Assembly: GCF_029892845.1 (NCBI RefSeq)
Contig: NZ_JARXVT010000003.1
Coordinates: 186,001 to 250,000, forward strand
Reading direction: 5' to 3'
DNA: 64,000 nt
Source: Aurantimicrobium minutum
Lineage (GTDB): Bacteria > Actinomycetota > Actinomycetes > Actinomycetales > Microbacteriaceae
Shown: positions 26,412 to 36,415 of the stretch, one piece after another
Layout: every line of letters starts with the position of its first letter
Position numbering within the stretch: the stretch's first letter is position 1
The notes under the pieces: model-generated
What the model was told of the DNA's origin: nothing
Seen by the model: the letters and a program-made list of their open reading frames with translations, nothing else
Databases searched by the model: none
Position numbers and translations under genes: made by a program

Positions 26412-27565
26412 CGAACAGGCCCCACATTCTGGTCATCATTACCGGTGTTCTTTGCCCGCTGCTGAGCCTGGATTCGCAAACGCTCTGTCAAAGGCAAAGA
26501 GCTCAGGTCAACCTGAGGCTTCGTCAACGGTTCGCCCTCAGCCGAGGCTGGAGATGCATCTTGGAACGCAGGCTTGTCCAAGCGTTGAACGGGACGTGAG
26601 TCGTTCATGCCGAAGAGTTCGCTCAGGTCACCGAGGTCATCGATCTCACCGGTGTCATAGGCACTGGGAATCTCAGGAACAGCGTCCATGGTGATTTCAT
26701 CAACCTGCTCGAACACAGGAGTGGGAACCACGATGTCCGTTGTTTCAATGATCTGGGGCTGCTCTGATGCCGTCACGATGCCCTGCGGGCGCGTGGTTGC
26801 GGCCATGGCTGCAGCTGCCGCTGCAGTGTGGTCACCTGTTGAATTGATGGTGGCATCTGCGCCCACGATGGGCAGAGCTGCTGTGTTGCCATAACCAGAT
26901 TCACGTTCGTCACGAACAATTTGGCCTGCAACGAGCTCGATCACACGCTTTTGCATGCGATCCACGAAGTCAGCAGCGTGGGTGGCCATCACGATGGTGG
27001 TTCCACCAGCGTTAATGCGCTCAAGCAGAGCCATGATGCCAGCGCTAGTGGCAGGGTCGAGGTTACCGGTGGGCTCATCAGCCAGAAGAAGAGCGGGCTT
27101 GTTCACAATGGCGCGGGCAATAGCCACGCGCTGCTGCTCACCACCTGAAAGTTCGTGAGGGTAACGCTGAGCCTTGCCAGCCAGGCCCACCATCTTGAGC
27201 ACGTCAGGAACTGCTTCCTGAATGAAACCGCGAGACTTACCAATCACCTGCAAGGTGAAAGCAACGTTGTCAAAGACCGTCTTGTTGGGAAGCAGGCGGA
27301 AGTCTTGGAATACGACTCCGAGGTTGCGGCGGAAATAGGGAATCTTTCGGTTCGAGATGGAACCCAAGTCCTGGCCGAGCACGTGAATAGAACCAGAGTT
27401 CGGCTTATCTTCCTTGATCATCAGACGCAGGCAGGAAGACTTACCGGAACCGGAAGCTCCCACGAGGAAGACGAACTCTCCACGCAGAATCTCAAAATCA
27501 ACGCCGTTGAGGGCGGGACGCGAGGAACCTGCGTACTTTTTAGTGACCGTACTAAAGCGAATCAT
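26408..27565 (-). CDS. ftsE: cell division ATP-binding protein FtsE with long C-terminal extension
   Basis: ABC ATPase that drives FtsX. Residues 1-225 form the usual domain: Walker A GASGSGKSS (36-44), signature LSGGEQQRVA near 140, Walker B LLLADEPTGNLDP near 160, and the H-loop ATHAADF. About 160 further residues, acidic and rich in Ala, Thr and Pro with LDKPAFQDA and LPLTERLRIQ patches, extend beyond the normal 225-230 length. Such tails occur in some Microbacteriaceae, probably as flexible interaction regions, but I have no function for it. Coupled to ftsX by a 4-base overlap. Confidence 0.94.
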   Translation of the reverse strand: MIRFSTVTKKYAGSSRPALNGVDFEILRGEFVFLVGASGSGKSSCLRLMIKEDKPNSGSIHVLGQDLGSISNRKIPYFRRNLGVVFQDFRLLPNKTVFDNVAFTLQVIGKSRGFIQEAVPDVLKMVGLAGKAQRYPHELSGGEQQRVAIARAIVNKPALLLADEPTGNLDPATSAGIMALLERINAGGTTIVMATHAADFVDRMQKRVIELVAGQIVRDERESGYGNTAALPIVGADATINSTGDHTAAAAAAMAATTRPQGIVTASEQPQIIETTDIVVPTPVFEQVDEITMDAVPEIPSAYDTGEIDDLGDLSELFGMNDSRPVQRLDKPAFQDASPASAEGEPLTKPQVDLSSLPLTERLRIQAQQRAKNTGNDDQNVGPVR

Positions 27566-27643
27566 GACTCATCGAGCCTATGCGGGCAGCAGCCTAAAAA
27601 GCTGAAAGGCGCGGGCGTGCCGACGAACCGATAACCTTGAAAC

Positions 27644-27847
27644 ATGCGCAAGTTCTTATTCAATGCCAGTGTTCTCGGAGCCATCTTCGGCGGCTTCTCT
27701 GCGCTGCGTGCAACCTTGCGTGGCCCACGTGACTGGCGCTTAATTCTGGTCTGGCTGGGCTGGGGAATCTCAGTCGCACTCGCTGTCGCGGATGTCGTTG
27801 CAGAGAGCAAAGAAGAAGAGCTCGAAAACGAGCAGTACGACTTCTAA
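27644..27847 (+). CDS. small membrane protein, unknown function
   Basis: A 67-residue protein with two hydrophobic segments (about residues 5-20 and 31-48) separated by a basic loop (RATLRGPRDWR), and an acidic C-terminus (SKEEELENEQ). It has no strong ribosome site and may be leaderless. It lies 15 bases upstream of the VIT-family gene on the same strand and is probably cotranscribed. The reading frame is well used between two divergent promoters, which supports it being real. Confidence 0.6.
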   Translation: MRKFLFNASVLGAIFGGFSALRATLRGPRDWRLILVWLGWGISVALAVADVVAESKEEELENEQYDF

Positions 27848-27862
27848 ACGGAGACGTCAACC

Positions 27863-28588
27863 ATGATTTCGACCACTCTCAAGGGTGCTGATCCCCACGA
27901 GTATGACCACTCCCACCCTGACTTAGCTGGTGGCTGGCTTCGCGCTTCCGTCTTTGGCGCCATGGATGGTCTTGTTTCTAACATCGCCCTAATCGCCGGT
28001 ATCGGTGCTGCCGGCGCTAATTCTCAGACAGTCGTCCTCACCGGCGCTGCAGGTCTGGTTGCCGGTGCTTTCTCGATGGCTCTGGGTGAATATGCCTCGG
28101 TGAAGACCGCAAACGAACAAGTTGACTCAGAACTCGAGATTGAACGCCAAGCACATGCTCGCAACCCTGAAGGTGAAGAGAACGAACTCGTTCTGAATTT
28201 CATTGAAATGGGCATGGCAGAAAAGACTGCTCGATTTGCTGCAGCTGAGGTTCACCAGAACTCAGAACAAGCTGCTCGCATCCACATTGCGCAAGAGCTG
28301 GGCGTCGACCCAGATTCGAAGCCTTCTCCCTGGATTGCAGCAACATCGTCATTCCTCATGTTTGCCACCGGTGCTTTCATTCCGCTCATTCCCTACGCCC
28401 TTGGCTTTGAATCTCTTGCTCTAGGTCTGGGCGTGGGTGGTGTTGGCCTTTTGGTTGCCGGCGGCATCGCGGCGCGCTTCACACGCAAGTCATGGTGGAA
28501 GAGTGCACTGCGCCAACTCTTCTTTGGCGCTATCGCAGTAACTGCAACCTACTTGGTTGGTTCACTGCTGGGAGTGGGCACCCACTAG
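27863..28588 (+). CDS. VIT1/CCC1-family iron or manganese transporter
   Basis: A 241-residue membrane protein of the VIT (vacuolar iron transporter) family. The first helix carries GAMDGLVSNIALIAGIGAAG (about residues 33-52) with the conserved Asp, and the second has AGAFSMALGEYASVKTANEQ-type metal-path residues (about 68-88). The acidic cytosolic loop with EEENELV and Glu-rich helices (about 95-140) fits the metal-binding domain seen in plant VIT1. Likely exports or sequesters Fe2+ or Mn2+. GGAG precedes the ATG by 9 bases. It ends 23 bases before mutY. Confidence 0.88.
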   Translation: MISTTLKGADPHEYDHSHPDLAGGWLRASVFGAMDGLVSNIALIAGIGAAGANSQTVVLTGAAGLVAGAFSMALGEYASVKTANEQVDSELEIERQAHARNPEGEENELVLNFIEMGMAEKTARFAAAEVHQNSEQAARIHIAQELGVDPDSKPSPWIAATSSFLMFATGAFIPLIPYALGFESLALGLGVGGVGLLVAGGIAARFTRKSWWKSALRQLFFGAIAVTATYLVGSLLGVGTH

Positions 28589-28611
28589 TTTCACCGTCTA
28601 CGCTGGAGCGC

Positions 28612-29472
28612 GTGCAGCAGGAGATTATTAACTGGTTCGAGTCCGAGGGCAGAGATCTGCCCTGGCGCCAGCCTGGCTTCACACCCTGGGGTTCACTCGT
28701 TTCCGAATTCATGCTCCAACAAACTCCGGTTGCCCGGGTTATCCCCAAACTCGAAGAGTTCTTGAACCGCTGGCCCACCCCCGCCGCGCTGGCGGCATCA
28801 CCGTCTGGGGATGCTGTGCGAGCGTGGTCAAACTTGGGATATCCCCGCAGGGCACTGTGGTTACATGCCTGCGCTGTGACAATCGTAGAAAAGTTCAACG
28901 GCGAGGTTCCAAGCAACGTCGAGGATCTCCTGTCTTTGCCTGGAGTTGGCCCCTACACCGCTCGCGCCATCGCAGTCTTTGCCTACGGCGGACATGAACC
29001 TGTTGTGGACACCAACATCCGACGCGTCATTGCCCGCCACAACCAGGGCAATGCAGATCAGGGCCCACCGTCCACCACACGTGACCTTGAAGCGATGACT
29101 GCACTTCTTCCTTCACCCGAGCACTCCCCCGCCTTCAACGCCGGAATCATGGAACTCGGTGCCCTGGTGTGCACGGCACGAAACCCCAGGTGTGAAGTGT
29201 GTCCCATTGCTCGAACATGTGCGTGGAAGAACGCAGGTTATCCAGAACATGTGGGCCCGAAGAAGACCGTTCAGAAGAAATACGAAGGCAGTGACCGCCA
29301 GGCACGAGGTGCTGTCATGAAAGCGCTCCGCAACGAGCGCACCACAGTTACTGCTGCAGTTTTAGAGTCAGTTTGGGCTGATAAAGCACAGCTTGGTCGC
29401 GCCATTTCTGGGCTTCTGAAAGACGGCCTGATTGAGCTTGTCGCTGATGACAGCTATCAACTCCCGGCGTAG
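28612..29472 (+). CDS. mutY: A/G-specific adenine glycosylase MutY
   Basis: Removes adenine mispaired with 8-oxoguanine. The catalytic Glu is in EFMLQQTPV, the helix-hairpin-helix is LPGVGPYTARAI, the catalytic Asp in VVDTNIRRV, and the iron-sulfur cluster motif is C-X6-C-X2-C-X5-C (CTARNPRC, CEVC, CPIARTC). I use GTG 28612 with GGAG just upstream; the longer frame would run back 97 bases into the VIT gene. The C-terminal domain is a short helix-rich segment rather than a NUDIX-like domain, as in other short actinobacterial MutY proteins (286 residues). Confidence 0.92.
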   Translation: MQQEIINWFESEGRDLPWRQPGFTPWGSLVSEFMLQQTPVARVIPKLEEFLNRWPTPAALAASPSGDAVRAWSNLGYPRRALWLHACAVTIVEKFNGEVPSNVEDLLSLPGVGPYTARAIAVFAYGGHEPVVDTNIRRVIARHNQGNADQGPPSTTRDLEAMTALLPSPEHSPAFNAGIMELGALVCTARNPRCEVCPIARTCAWKNAGYPEHVGPKKTVQKKYEGSDRQARGAVMKALRNERTTVTAAVLESVWADKAQLGRAISGLLKDGLIELVADDSYQLPA

Positions 29473-29758
29473 TGTGGGGATTCTGAACGATGAAGAACTC
29501 CGCGTAATCGCGAAGAAACGACTCAAGAAGCAAGCAGATTTCAAGCAATACCTCTGGATATGGGCTGGGGTATCTGTTCTCCTCACCGCGATCTGGTTCC
29601 TCACTTCCCCTGGTGAATATTTCTGGCCAATCTGGGCCATCTTTGGCATGGGAGTTGGTGCTCTCTTCAGTGGAATTGATGCCTATGGCAAGAACCCTCG
29701 AGTCATCACCGAAAGTGACATCGATGCCGAAGTCGCCAGGATGAAAAAGAATTCCTAA
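29447..29758 (+). CDS. 2TM domain-containing protein
   Basis: A protein of about 103 residues: basic helix RVIAKKRLKKQADFKQYL, two transmembrane helices (around residues 34-55 and 61-80) separated by a short loop, then a charged C-terminus. It resembles the 2TM-domain proteins that often act as membrane anchors or partners of other factors, but the function is unknown. The start is uncertain: ATG 29447 overlaps the mutY end by 26 bases, GTG 29474 lies just after the mutY stop. It is followed by a strong terminator. Confidence 0.65.
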   Translation: MTAINSRRSVGILNDEELRVIAKKRLKKQADFKQYLWIWAGVSVLLTAIWFLTSPGEYFWPIWAIFGMGVGALFSGIDAYGKNPRVITESDIDAEVARMKKNS

Positions 29759-29762
29759 AGAA

Positions 29763-29800
29763 AACAGGAATGGCCCGGGAAAACCCGGGCCATTCCTGTT
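29763..29800. terminator. bidirectional terminator between 2TM gene and rbfA
   Basis: A long perfect stem (AACAGGAATGGCCCGGG with its complement) around an AAAA loop, followed by TTAATTCT on the plus strand and preceded by a T-rich run on the minus strand. It ends both convergent transcripts. Confidence 0.92.
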
Positions 29801-29806
29801 TAATTC

Positions 29807-30247
29807 TTAGTCTTCGTCAGAAGCTTCTCGAGGCTTCACATAAGGGTCTTCATCCCCTGCGTATTTCGCCTTCTTGGCAAGAGCATCGACTTCTTGATCC
29901 TGGGCTCTGGCTTTAGCCAACAAGTCATCAATCGACTTGGCGTTCTCTGGCAACGCATCGAGGATGAATTCGATAGTCGGTACCAAGCGAACAGTCAGAC
30001 CACGGCCTACTTCGCCACGAATACGCCCTGTGTTCGCCTTGAGAGCAGCAGCAGTCTCTTCACGTTCTTCGTCAGAGCCATAGACGGTGTAGAAAATGGA
30101 GGCGCTTTGCAGGTCGCCCGTCATTTTGACATCGGTGATGGTGACAAAGCCCAGACGAGTGTCTTTGATGACACCGCGTTCTAGCGCTTCGGCAACGATG
30201 ACCTTAATGAGTTCACCGAGCTTACGAGCTCGTGCGTGATCAACCAT
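29807..30247 (-). CDS. rbfA: ribosome-binding factor A
   Basis: Assembly factor for the 30S subunit that binds 16S rRNA near the 5' helix. 146 residues with the KH-like core: N-terminal ARKLGELIKVIVAEAL, then LGFVTITDVKMTGDLQSA near residues 33-50, the family signature. The C-terminal tail is acidic and charged (KKAKYAGDEDPYV). It is the last gene of the proS-nusA-ylxR-infB-rbfA block; truB, which often follows, is absent here because a terminator comes next. Confidence 0.96.
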   Translation of the reverse strand: MVDHARARKLGELIKVIVAEALERGVIKDTRLGFVTITDVKMTGDLQSASIFYTVYGSDEEREETAAALKANTGRIRGEVGRGLTVRLVPTIEFILDALPENAKSIDDLLAKARAQDQEVDALAKKAKYAGDEDPYVKPREASDED

Positions 30248-30268
30248 GATGTTCCCTTACTAGAAGTG

Positions 30269-30309
30269 AAGAGGGGCCCTGTTGTAAAAGTAACAACCTG
30301 ACCCCTCTT
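30269..30309 (-). other. hairpin between infB and rbfA
   Basis: AAGAGGGG and CCCCTCTT (8-bp stem) enclose a further GTTG/CAAC pairing in the 68-base gap between infB and rbfA. There is no good T-run after it on the minus strand, so it is more likely an RNA-stability or attenuation element than a full terminator. Confidence 0.45.
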
Positions 30310-30315
30310 GCGCAC

Positions 30316-33045
30316 TTAGACGCGGGGCTTTTCCTTGAGTTCGATGGTCTCGATCTCATCGCCCAGCTGGATGTCGTTGTACTTACCCAGACCGATACCA
30401 CATTCGAAGTCAGTCTTGACCTCAGTGGCGTCGTCCTTGAAGCGACGCAGCGACTCGATGGCCAGGCCATCGGCGATGACGATACCCTCACGGATAACGC
30501 GAGCCTTCGAGTTACGAGTAATCGTTCCGCTACGGACAATACATCCGGCAATGTTGCCGAACTTGCTGGAGCGGAAGATCTCACGGATCTCTGCAACACC
30601 GGACTGAACCTCTTCGAACTCAGGCTTGAGCATGCCCTTAAGGGAGTTCTCAATGTCCTCGAGTGCCGAGTAGATGACCGAGTAGAAGCGGATGTCGACG
30701 CCTTCACGCATGGCACGCTCACGTGCCTTGGTGTCGGGACGAACGTTGAAGCCGATGATGACTGCGTTGTCAACGGTAGCGAGGTTAACATCGCTCTCGG
30801 TAACAGCACCAACACCACGGTGGATGATGCGCAGCTGAACGCTGTCATCAACCTCGATCTTGAGAAGCGACTCTTCCAGTGCTTCAACAGCACCGGACAC
30901 GTCACCCTTGATGATGAGATTGAGGGACTCAACCTTGCCATCTTCGAGTGCCTTAGTGAAGTCTTCCAGCGAGATGCGCTTGCGAGCCTTAGCCAGCTGA
31001 GCGTTACGCTGAGCAGCTTCACGCTTCTCGGCGATCTGACGAGCGGTACGGTCGTCTTCGGTAACCAGGAAGGTGTCACCTGCACGAGGCACGGTAGACA
31101 GACCCTGAACCTGAACGGGACGTGATGGAGTTGCTTCCGCAACAGCCACACCGTTCTCGTCAACCATGGCACGAACACGACCGTATGCAGTACCTGCCAC
31201 GATGGCGTCTCCCACACGGAGCGTTCCGGACTCGATGAGCACGGTTGCAACAGAACCGCGTCCCTTGTCCAGACGAGCTTCAATCGCGATACCGCGAGCG
31301 TCCTTGTTGGGGTTTGCACGTAGGTCAAGACCAGCATCTGCGGTGAGGAGAACGGCGTCAAGCAGTTCTGTCACACCAAGACCGGAGAGAGCAGATACGT
31401 CAACGAACATGACGTCTCCACCGTATTCTTCGGCAACCAGGTTGTATTCGGTCAGCTGCTGACGAACCTTTGCAGGGTTCGCATCTGGCTTGTCCACCTT
31501 GTTGACGGCGACGACGATAGGAACGCCGGCTGCCTGAGCGTGGTTCAGTGCCTCAATGGTCTGAGGCATGATGCCGTCATCTGCTGCGACCACGAGGATC
31601 GCGATGTCGGTAACCTGCGCACCACGAGCACGCATGGCGGTGAACGCCTCGTGACCGGGGGTGTCAATGAAGGTGATGAGACGGTCGACGCCTTCGTGGT
31701 TGGCGTGAACTTGGTATGCACCGATGTGCTGGGTGATTCCACCAGCTTCGCCCGCAATGACGTTGGTCTTGCGGATGGCATCGAGCAAACGAGTCTTACC
31801 GTGGTCAACGTGACCCATCACGGTGACGACAGGAGGACGAATCTCGAGATCTTCATCTGTTTCATCTTCGAGCTCTTGGTCGAGGTCGATGTTGAACGCG
31901 TCGAGAAGTTCGCGGTCTTCTTCTTCAGGGGAAACGATCTGAATCTTAAAGCCGAGCTCTTCACCGAGGATCTGGAATGTGGCCTCATCGATGGACTCAG
32001 TAGCCGTTGCCATTTCACCAAGGTGGAACAGAACGGTAACCAAGTTACCGGGGGTTGCATTGATCTTGTCTGCGAAGTCCGCAATCGAAGCACCGCGGCG
32101 AAGCAGGATGACAGTGTTGCCATCACCACGAGGAACGCTTACGCCACCAAGCGAAGGTGCCTCGCGGAGTTCAAACTCTGCTCTTTTCGTTCTCTTCGAC
32201 TTACGTGCCTTGGACTTTCCGCCGCCACGACCGAACGCACCAGCGGTTCCACCGCCGGGACCACGGCCACGACCTGCGCCACCGCCTGCGGGGGGACGGT
32301 TAGGACCAAATCCGGGACGTGCGGGAGCGCCTGCTCCAGCACCTGCGCCAGCTCCACCAGCACCACCGGGACGGAAACCGCCACCAGCACCACCTGGACG
32401 CTGGAAACCAGTTCCTGCGCCACCTGGGCGACCTGGGCCACCGGGACGACCAGCGCCACCGGCACCGCCGGGACGAGGCATGCCACCGGGGCGAGGAGCC
32501 ATGGGGCGGGGAATGCTGCCAGGGTTAGGACCCGCGGGGCGGGTTCCCATGCCCTGTGCAGAAGCAAAGGGGTTGTTACCGGGACGTGGAGCACCCGCGG
32601 GGCGAGTACCCATGCCCTGTGCAGAAGCAAAAGGGTTGTTACCGGGGCGAGCGCCGCCAGCAGCAGCCTTAGGAGCTGCTTCGCCACCTTCTGCAGGTGC
32701 AGCTGGTGCTGCAGGAGCCTCTGCGGCAGGCGCAGGGGCTTCAGCAGGGGCCTCAGCTACTGGCTTGGGGCCAGGAGTGGGCGCTGCAGGTGCAGCGGGA
32801 GCTTCAGCAGCAGGTGCGGGAGCAGCCTTGGCAGGTGCTTTCGCAGCAGGTGCAGCTTCTCCAGCAGGAACAGGCTTCATGCCTTCTGCTTCAAGAGCGT
32901 TACGCAGCTTGCGCGCTACGGGAGGCTCAATTGTTGACGATGGTCCCTTAACGAACTCACCGAGATCTTTAAGCTTGGCTAGAGCAAGCTTGCTGTCGAT
33001 GCCGTATTCGGCAGCAACTTCGTGTACGCGTGGTTTGGCAGCCAC
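30316..33045 (-). CDS. infB: translation initiation factor IF-2
   Basis: GTPase that positions initiator tRNA on the 30S subunit. 909 residues. The N-terminal 330 residues are a very long Ala/Pro then Gly/Pro/Arg linker, including a duplicated block with [18 protein letters not shown]. The GTPase core begins near 400: [16 protein letters not shown] and NKVDKP are intact. Domains II-IV complete the protein. Start is GTG 33045 with AGGAG 4 bases upstream. The Gly/Arg/Pro-rich region makes long spurious open frames on the opposite strand. Follows ylxR in the nusA operon. Confidence 0.97.
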   Translation of the reverse strand: MAAKPRVHEVAAEYGIDSKLALAKLKDLGEFVKGPSSTIEPPVARKLRNALEAEGMKPVPAGEAAPAAKAPAKAAPAPAAEAPAAPAAPTPGPKPVAEAPAEAPAPAAEAPAAPAAPAEGGEAAPKAAAGGARPGNNPFASAQGMGTRPAGAPRPGNNPFASAQGMGTRPAGPNPGSIPRPMAPRPGGMPRPGGAGGAGRPGGPGRPGGAGTGFQRPGGAGGGFRPGGAGGAGAGAGAGAPARPGFGPNRPPAGGGAGRGRGPGGGTAGAFGRGGGKSKARKSKRTKRAEFELREAPSLGGVSVPRGDGNTVILLRRGASIADFADKINATPGNLVTVLFHLGEMATATESIDEATFQILGEELGFKIQIVSPEEEDRELLDAFNIDLDQELEDETDEDLEIRPPVVTVMGHVDHGKTRLLDAIRKTNVIAGEAGGITQHIGAYQVHANHEGVDRLITFIDTPGHEAFTAMRARGAQVTDIAILVVAADDGIMPQTIEALNHAQAAGVPIVVAVNKVDKPDANPAKVRQQLTEYNLVAEEYGGDVMFVDVSALSGLGVTELLDAVLLTADAGLDLRANPNKDARGIAIEARLDKGRGSVATVLIESGTLRVGDAIVAGTAYGRVRAMVDENGVAVAEATPSRPVQVQGLSTVPRAGDTFLVTEDDRTARQIAEKREAAQRNAQLAKARKRISLEDFTKALEDGKVESLNLIIKGDVSGAVEALEESLLKIEVDDSVQLRIIHRGVGAVTESDVNLATVDNAVIIGFNVRPDTKARERAMREGVDIRFYSVIYSALEDIENSLKGMLKPEFEEVQSGVAEIREIFRSSKFGNIAGCIVRSGTITRNSKARVIREGIVIADGLAIESLRRFKDDATEVKTDFECGIGLGKYNDIQLGDEIETIELKEKPRV
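32530..32648 (-). repeat. duplicated 18-residue block within infB
   Basis: Two near-identical DNA stretches of about 55 bases code for the block [18 protein letters not shown] in tandem in the IF-2 linker. They share the core CCCATGCCCTGTGCAGAAGC and differ at a few synonymous positions, so the duplication is not recent. Confidence 0.7.
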
Positions 33046-33138
33046 AATTCTCCTGTCTTAGGGCCTGAGCCCTGTTAAAACAGGACCAGACCATTACTTA
33101 CGGACGGAACTCATTTCGAGCCGCTCATTAGTTGTCCA

Positions 33139-33381
33139 TTAGCCGTTCAGCCTTTGTGTGATGGTTTCAGTGTTAGTAATGTCTGCGCGAAGTGCTCGCC
33201 CGAAAGCTCGGCGCTTCACTGCTTCATTGCAACACTCTGGTGTGGGGTGTAGCCACGCACCTCGACCTTGCGCTGAACCGGAAATATCCGCTTCAACACA
33301 GCCATCAACGTTGATAACCCGCACCAAAGCGGACTTATCTGAGCGCTGACGGCAGCCGATGCACGTCCTTACAGGTTCCAT
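33139..33381 (-). CDS. ylxR: YlxR-family RNA-binding protein (DUF448)
   Basis: A short (80-residue) protein usually found between nusA and infB; the Bacillus and Streptococcus homologues bind RNA and may regulate rnpB or transcription. The N-terminal VRTCIGCRQR and the central GRGAWLHPTPECC are the family signatures, with several Lys/Arg residues forming the RNA-binding face (KRRAFGRAL). It starts at ATG 33381, 47 bases after nusA, and is followed by a 93-base gap that contains a CCTGTT-AA-AACAGG palindrome before infB. Confidence 0.92.
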   Translation of the reverse strand: MEPVRTCIGCRQRSDKSALVRVINVDGCVEADISGSAQGRGAWLHPTPECCNEAVKRRAFGRALRADITNTETITQRLNG

Positions 33382-33428
33382 GATACCCCAGCAACGCTGT
33401 GGCGGGGGTTCCCGCCGTGCGGTGCTGC

Positions 33429-34517
33429 TTAGTCTTCGTCCATAACGGAGTCAGGCTGGATGTCGATCTTGGCACCGGTGAGCTTGGCAGCAAGGCGTGC
33501 GTTCTGGCCTTCCTTACCGATTGCCAGCGAAAGCTGGTAGTCGGGAACGAGGGCACGAACAGCCTTGGTAGCTGCATCGAGAACGAATGCGTCCGACACC
33601 TTGGCAGGTGAGAGAGCGTTCGAGACGAAGGTGGGAAGGTCGGTGGAGAAGTCAACGATGTCGATCTTTTCCTCGTTGAGCTCCTCGGTCACGGCGCGAA
33701 CGCGGCGTCCGAGCTCACCAATGCAGGCACCCTTAGCGTTGATCGCAGGGTCAGTTGCCTTAACCGCAATCTTGGTGCGGTGGCCTGCTTCGCGGGCCAG
33801 AGCAACAATCTCAACCAGGCCGCTCTGAATTTCAGGAACTTCCATCGTGAAGAGCTTGCGTACGAGCTGAGGGTGGGTGCGGGAAACAGTGACCTGTGGG
33901 CCCTTGGTTCCGCGGGTCACACTAGTGACATAGACGCGAATACGGTTTCCGTGCGAGTAGTCCTCGGAAGGAACCTGCTCTTCAGGAGGCATGACTGCCT
34001 CAACAGTGCCGAGGTCAATGAAGACCATCTTGGGGTTCTGGCCCTGCTGGATCACACCAGAAACGATGTCACCCTCGCGGCCCTTGAATTCACCAATAAC
34101 TGCTTCGTCAGCAATGTCTCGCAGGCGCTGATTGATGACCTGCTTCGCTGCGAATGCTGCGATGCGGCCGAAGTCGTCAGGAGTTGCAACGGATTCACCG
34201 ATGAGCACGCCTTCCTCGTCCTTCTCAGGAACGAAGATGGTGACGATGCCGGTCTTGCGGTCAAGCTCAACGCGAGCTTCAGGAAGCTCAGGAGCAATGC
34301 GTGGTGCACGAGGAGTGTCGGTGTCTGCAGAACCTGCACCACCACCGAGACCGGTAGCGCTCTTAGGGTTCTTCACTGGTGCAACGCGAGGCTCAGCCTG
34401 AACCATGTGCTTTTGGTAGGCGGTGAGGATGGCCTGTTCGATGATTTCTACTAACTCATCGAAGGGAATACCTTTTTCGGTTTCCATGAGCTTGAGAACT
34501 CTGAGATCGATGTCCAC
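33429..34517 (-). CDS. nusA: transcription elongation/termination factor NusA
   Basis: Factor that binds RNA polymerase and modulates pausing and termination. 362 residues, the compact actinobacterial form without C-terminal acidic repeats: N-terminal polymerase-binding domain (1-135), S1 domain with EGDIVSGVIQQG near 155, then two KH domains (about 230-345) including RTKIAVKAT and GEEGQN-like IGKEGQNARLA. The acidic end is IQPDSVMDED. The start is ATG 34517. The upstream neighbour is proS; the gene rimP, normally between them, is missing here. Confidence 0.96.
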   Translation of the reverse strand: MDIDLRVLKLMETEKGIPFDELVEIIEQAILTAYQKHMVQAEPRVAPVKNPKSATGLGGGAGSADTDTPRAPRIAPELPEARVELDRKTGIVTIFVPEKDEEGVLIGESVATPDDFGRIAAFAAKQVINQRLRDIADEAVIGEFKGREGDIVSGVIQQGQNPKMVFIDLGTVEAVMPPEEQVPSEDYSHGNRIRVYVTSVTRGTKGPQVTVSRTHPQLVRKLFTMEVPEIQSGLVEIVALAREAGHRTKIAVKATDPAINAKGACIGELGRRVRAVTEELNEEKIDIVDFSTDLPTFVSNALSPAKVSDAFVLDAATKAVRALVPDYQLSLAIGKEGQNARLAAKLTGAKIDIQPDSVMDED

Positions 34518-34642
34518 TGTGGGCCTCCTCTATTCGCACCTGTAATCCCACGCCTCCCGGCGCAGCACTCTAAGGTTACCCGACCTGCGGGCATGATGGA
34601 ACCGCGCTCCCCCAACGGGAACGTGGCAATGAATTCTTGTTA

Positions 34643-36406
34643 TTACTTGAGGTGCGTGAGCACGTCTGCAACGGGAACGCTGGTGCGCTCGTTGCTGCGA
34701 CGATCCCACAGCTCAACAACGCCGTCGGCAAGACCCTTACCCACGATGACGATGGTGGGAACACCAATCAGCTCAGCGTCACCAAACTTCACCCCAGGAG
34801 AAACCTTGGGGCGGTCGTCATAGAGAACCTCGTAGCGAGCATCTTCAAGCTCGGCCACGATCTTCTCGGCAGCTTCGAATACCTCATCGTCCTTGCCAGT
34901 GGCAATGACGTGGATGTCGAAGGGTGAGACGTTTGCAGGCCAAATCAGGCCCTTCTCGTCGTTGTTGGTCTCAGCGATGACAGCAAGGATGCGTGTCACA
35001 CCAATGCCATAAGAACCCATGGTGACGGTGACGAGCTTGCCGTTTTCATCCAGAACCTTGAGCCCCAGAGCTTCGGCATACTTGCGCCCCAGCTGGAAAA
35101 CGTGACCGATTTCCATACCGCGAGCAATCTCAACAGGACCAGAACCGTCTGGTGCTGGATCTCCTGCGCGAACATCAGATGCTTCAACAACCCCGTCCGC
35201 GATGAAATCGCGACCTGCAACAACATCGAGCACGTGCTTCTGGTCAACGTTGGCGCCGGTTACCCAAGCACTGCCATCAACCACGCGAGGGTCAACGAAG
35301 TAGCGGATCTTGGAGGTTCCTTCAGAACCCAGAACAGCACCCTTTTCTGACCAAGGACCGATATAACCCTTGACCAGGGTCTTGTTCTTGGCGAAGTCTT
35401 CTTCTGTTGCTGCTTCAACAGCTGCAGGTGAGAAGGCGACCTCAACACGTGCCAACTCAACATCACGATCGCCTGGGAGGCCAATTGAGATCAGCTCACG
35501 GGTGCCATCGAGGTGAGTCAACGCCAACACAACGTTCTTGAGGGTGTCAGCAGCGGTCCACTGGCGACCATCTGCACGAGGCTCGGTTGCGTTCAGGTGA
35601 GCAACCAAGGAATCGATGGTGGGAGTGTTCGGTGAATCAAACACGCGAGCCGCAGGCTGACCTTCAATAGGAATCGAGGCAGGAACAACCGTGGTGAAGG
35701 CTTCGATGTTGGCGGTGTAACCACCAGCTGAGCGCACGAAGGAGTCCTCACCAACTTCGGTGGGGTGCAAGAACTCTTCTGAGCGTGAACCACCCATTGC
35801 ACCGGCATCTGCCTTCACAATGACGTAGTCGAGACCCAGACGGGTAAAGATGCGCTCATAGGCATCACGCTGCGCCTGGTAGCTGTTAGCGAGTCCCTCA
35901 TCTGAAATGTCGAAGGAGTAGGCGTCCTTCATGGTGAATTCACGGCCGCGCAGGAGACCTGCGCGAGGGCGAGCCTCATCGCGGTACTTGTCCTGGATTT
36001 GATACAAGCACACAGGCAAGTCTTTGTATGAGTTGTAAAGGTCCTTCACCAGAAGGGTGAAGACCTCTTCGTGGGTGGGAGCAAGCAGGTAGTCCGCATC
36101 CTTGCGGTCCTTGAGACGGAAGATGCCATCCCCATATTCAGTCCAGCGACCGGTAACTTCGTAGGGTTCCTTGGGCAGCAGTGCAGGGAAGTGAACTTCC
36201 TGAGCACCGGCAGCTGTCATCTCTTCGCGGATGATTTTCTCAACCTTGGCTTTCACTCGCAGACCCAGCGGCAGCCAGGCAAAGACTCCAGGAGCTTGGC
36301 GGCGAATGTAGCCGGCACGAAGCAGCAGCTTGTGGCTGGTTACTTCTGCTTCAGCAGGATCTTCGCGCAGAGTACGGAGAAATAGGTGTGAAAGACGTGT
36401 AGGCAC
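34643..36406 (-). CDS. proS: prolyl-tRNA synthetase
   Basis: Class II aminoacyl-tRNA synthetase that charges tRNA-Pro. 587 residues, the bacterial form with the editing insertion (INS) domain between motifs 2 and 3 (about 225-390). Motif 1 region near [14 protein letters not shown] (about 36-49), motif 2 with [17 protein letters not shown] near 140-157, motif 3 with GSYGIGVTR near 445. Anticodon-binding domain at the C-terminus. The gene is separated from nusA by 125 bases that hold no supported gene. Confidence 0.97.
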   Translation of the reverse strand: MPTRLSHLFLRTLREDPAEAEVTSHKLLLRAGYIRRQAPGVFAWLPLGLRVKAKVEKIIREEMTAAGAQEVHFPALLPKEPYEVTGRWTEYGDGIFRLKDRKDADYLLAPTHEEVFTLLVKDLYNSYKDLPVCLYQIQDKYRDEARPRAGLLRGREFTMKDAYSFDISDEGLANSYQAQRDAYERIFTRLGLDYVIVKADAGAMGGSRSEEFLHPTEVGEDSFVRSAGGYTANIEAFTTVVPASIPIEGQPAARVFDSPNTPTIDSLVAHLNATEPRADGRQWTAADTLKNVVLALTHLDGTRELISIGLPGDRDVELARVEVAFSPAAVEAATEEDFAKNKTLVKGYIGPWSEKGAVLGSEGTSKIRYFVDPRVVDGSAWVTGANVDQKHVLDVVAGRDFIADGVVEASDVRAGDPAPDGSGPVEIARGMEIGHVFQLGRKYAEALGLKVLDENGKLVTVTMGSYGIGVTRILAVIAETNNDEKGLIWPANVSPFDIHVIATGKDDEVFEAAEKIVAELEDARYEVLYDDRPKVSPGVKFGDAELIGVPTIVIVGKGLADGVVELWDRRSNERTSVPVADVLTHLK

Positions 36407-36415
36407 GTCTCAATC

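Noticed and set aside
30240-33061. Long open frames overlapping infB on both strands (for example 465 and 373 codons)
   Set aside because: They arise from the repetitive Gly/Pro/Ala coding of the IF-2 linker and biased codons; IF-2 explains the region.
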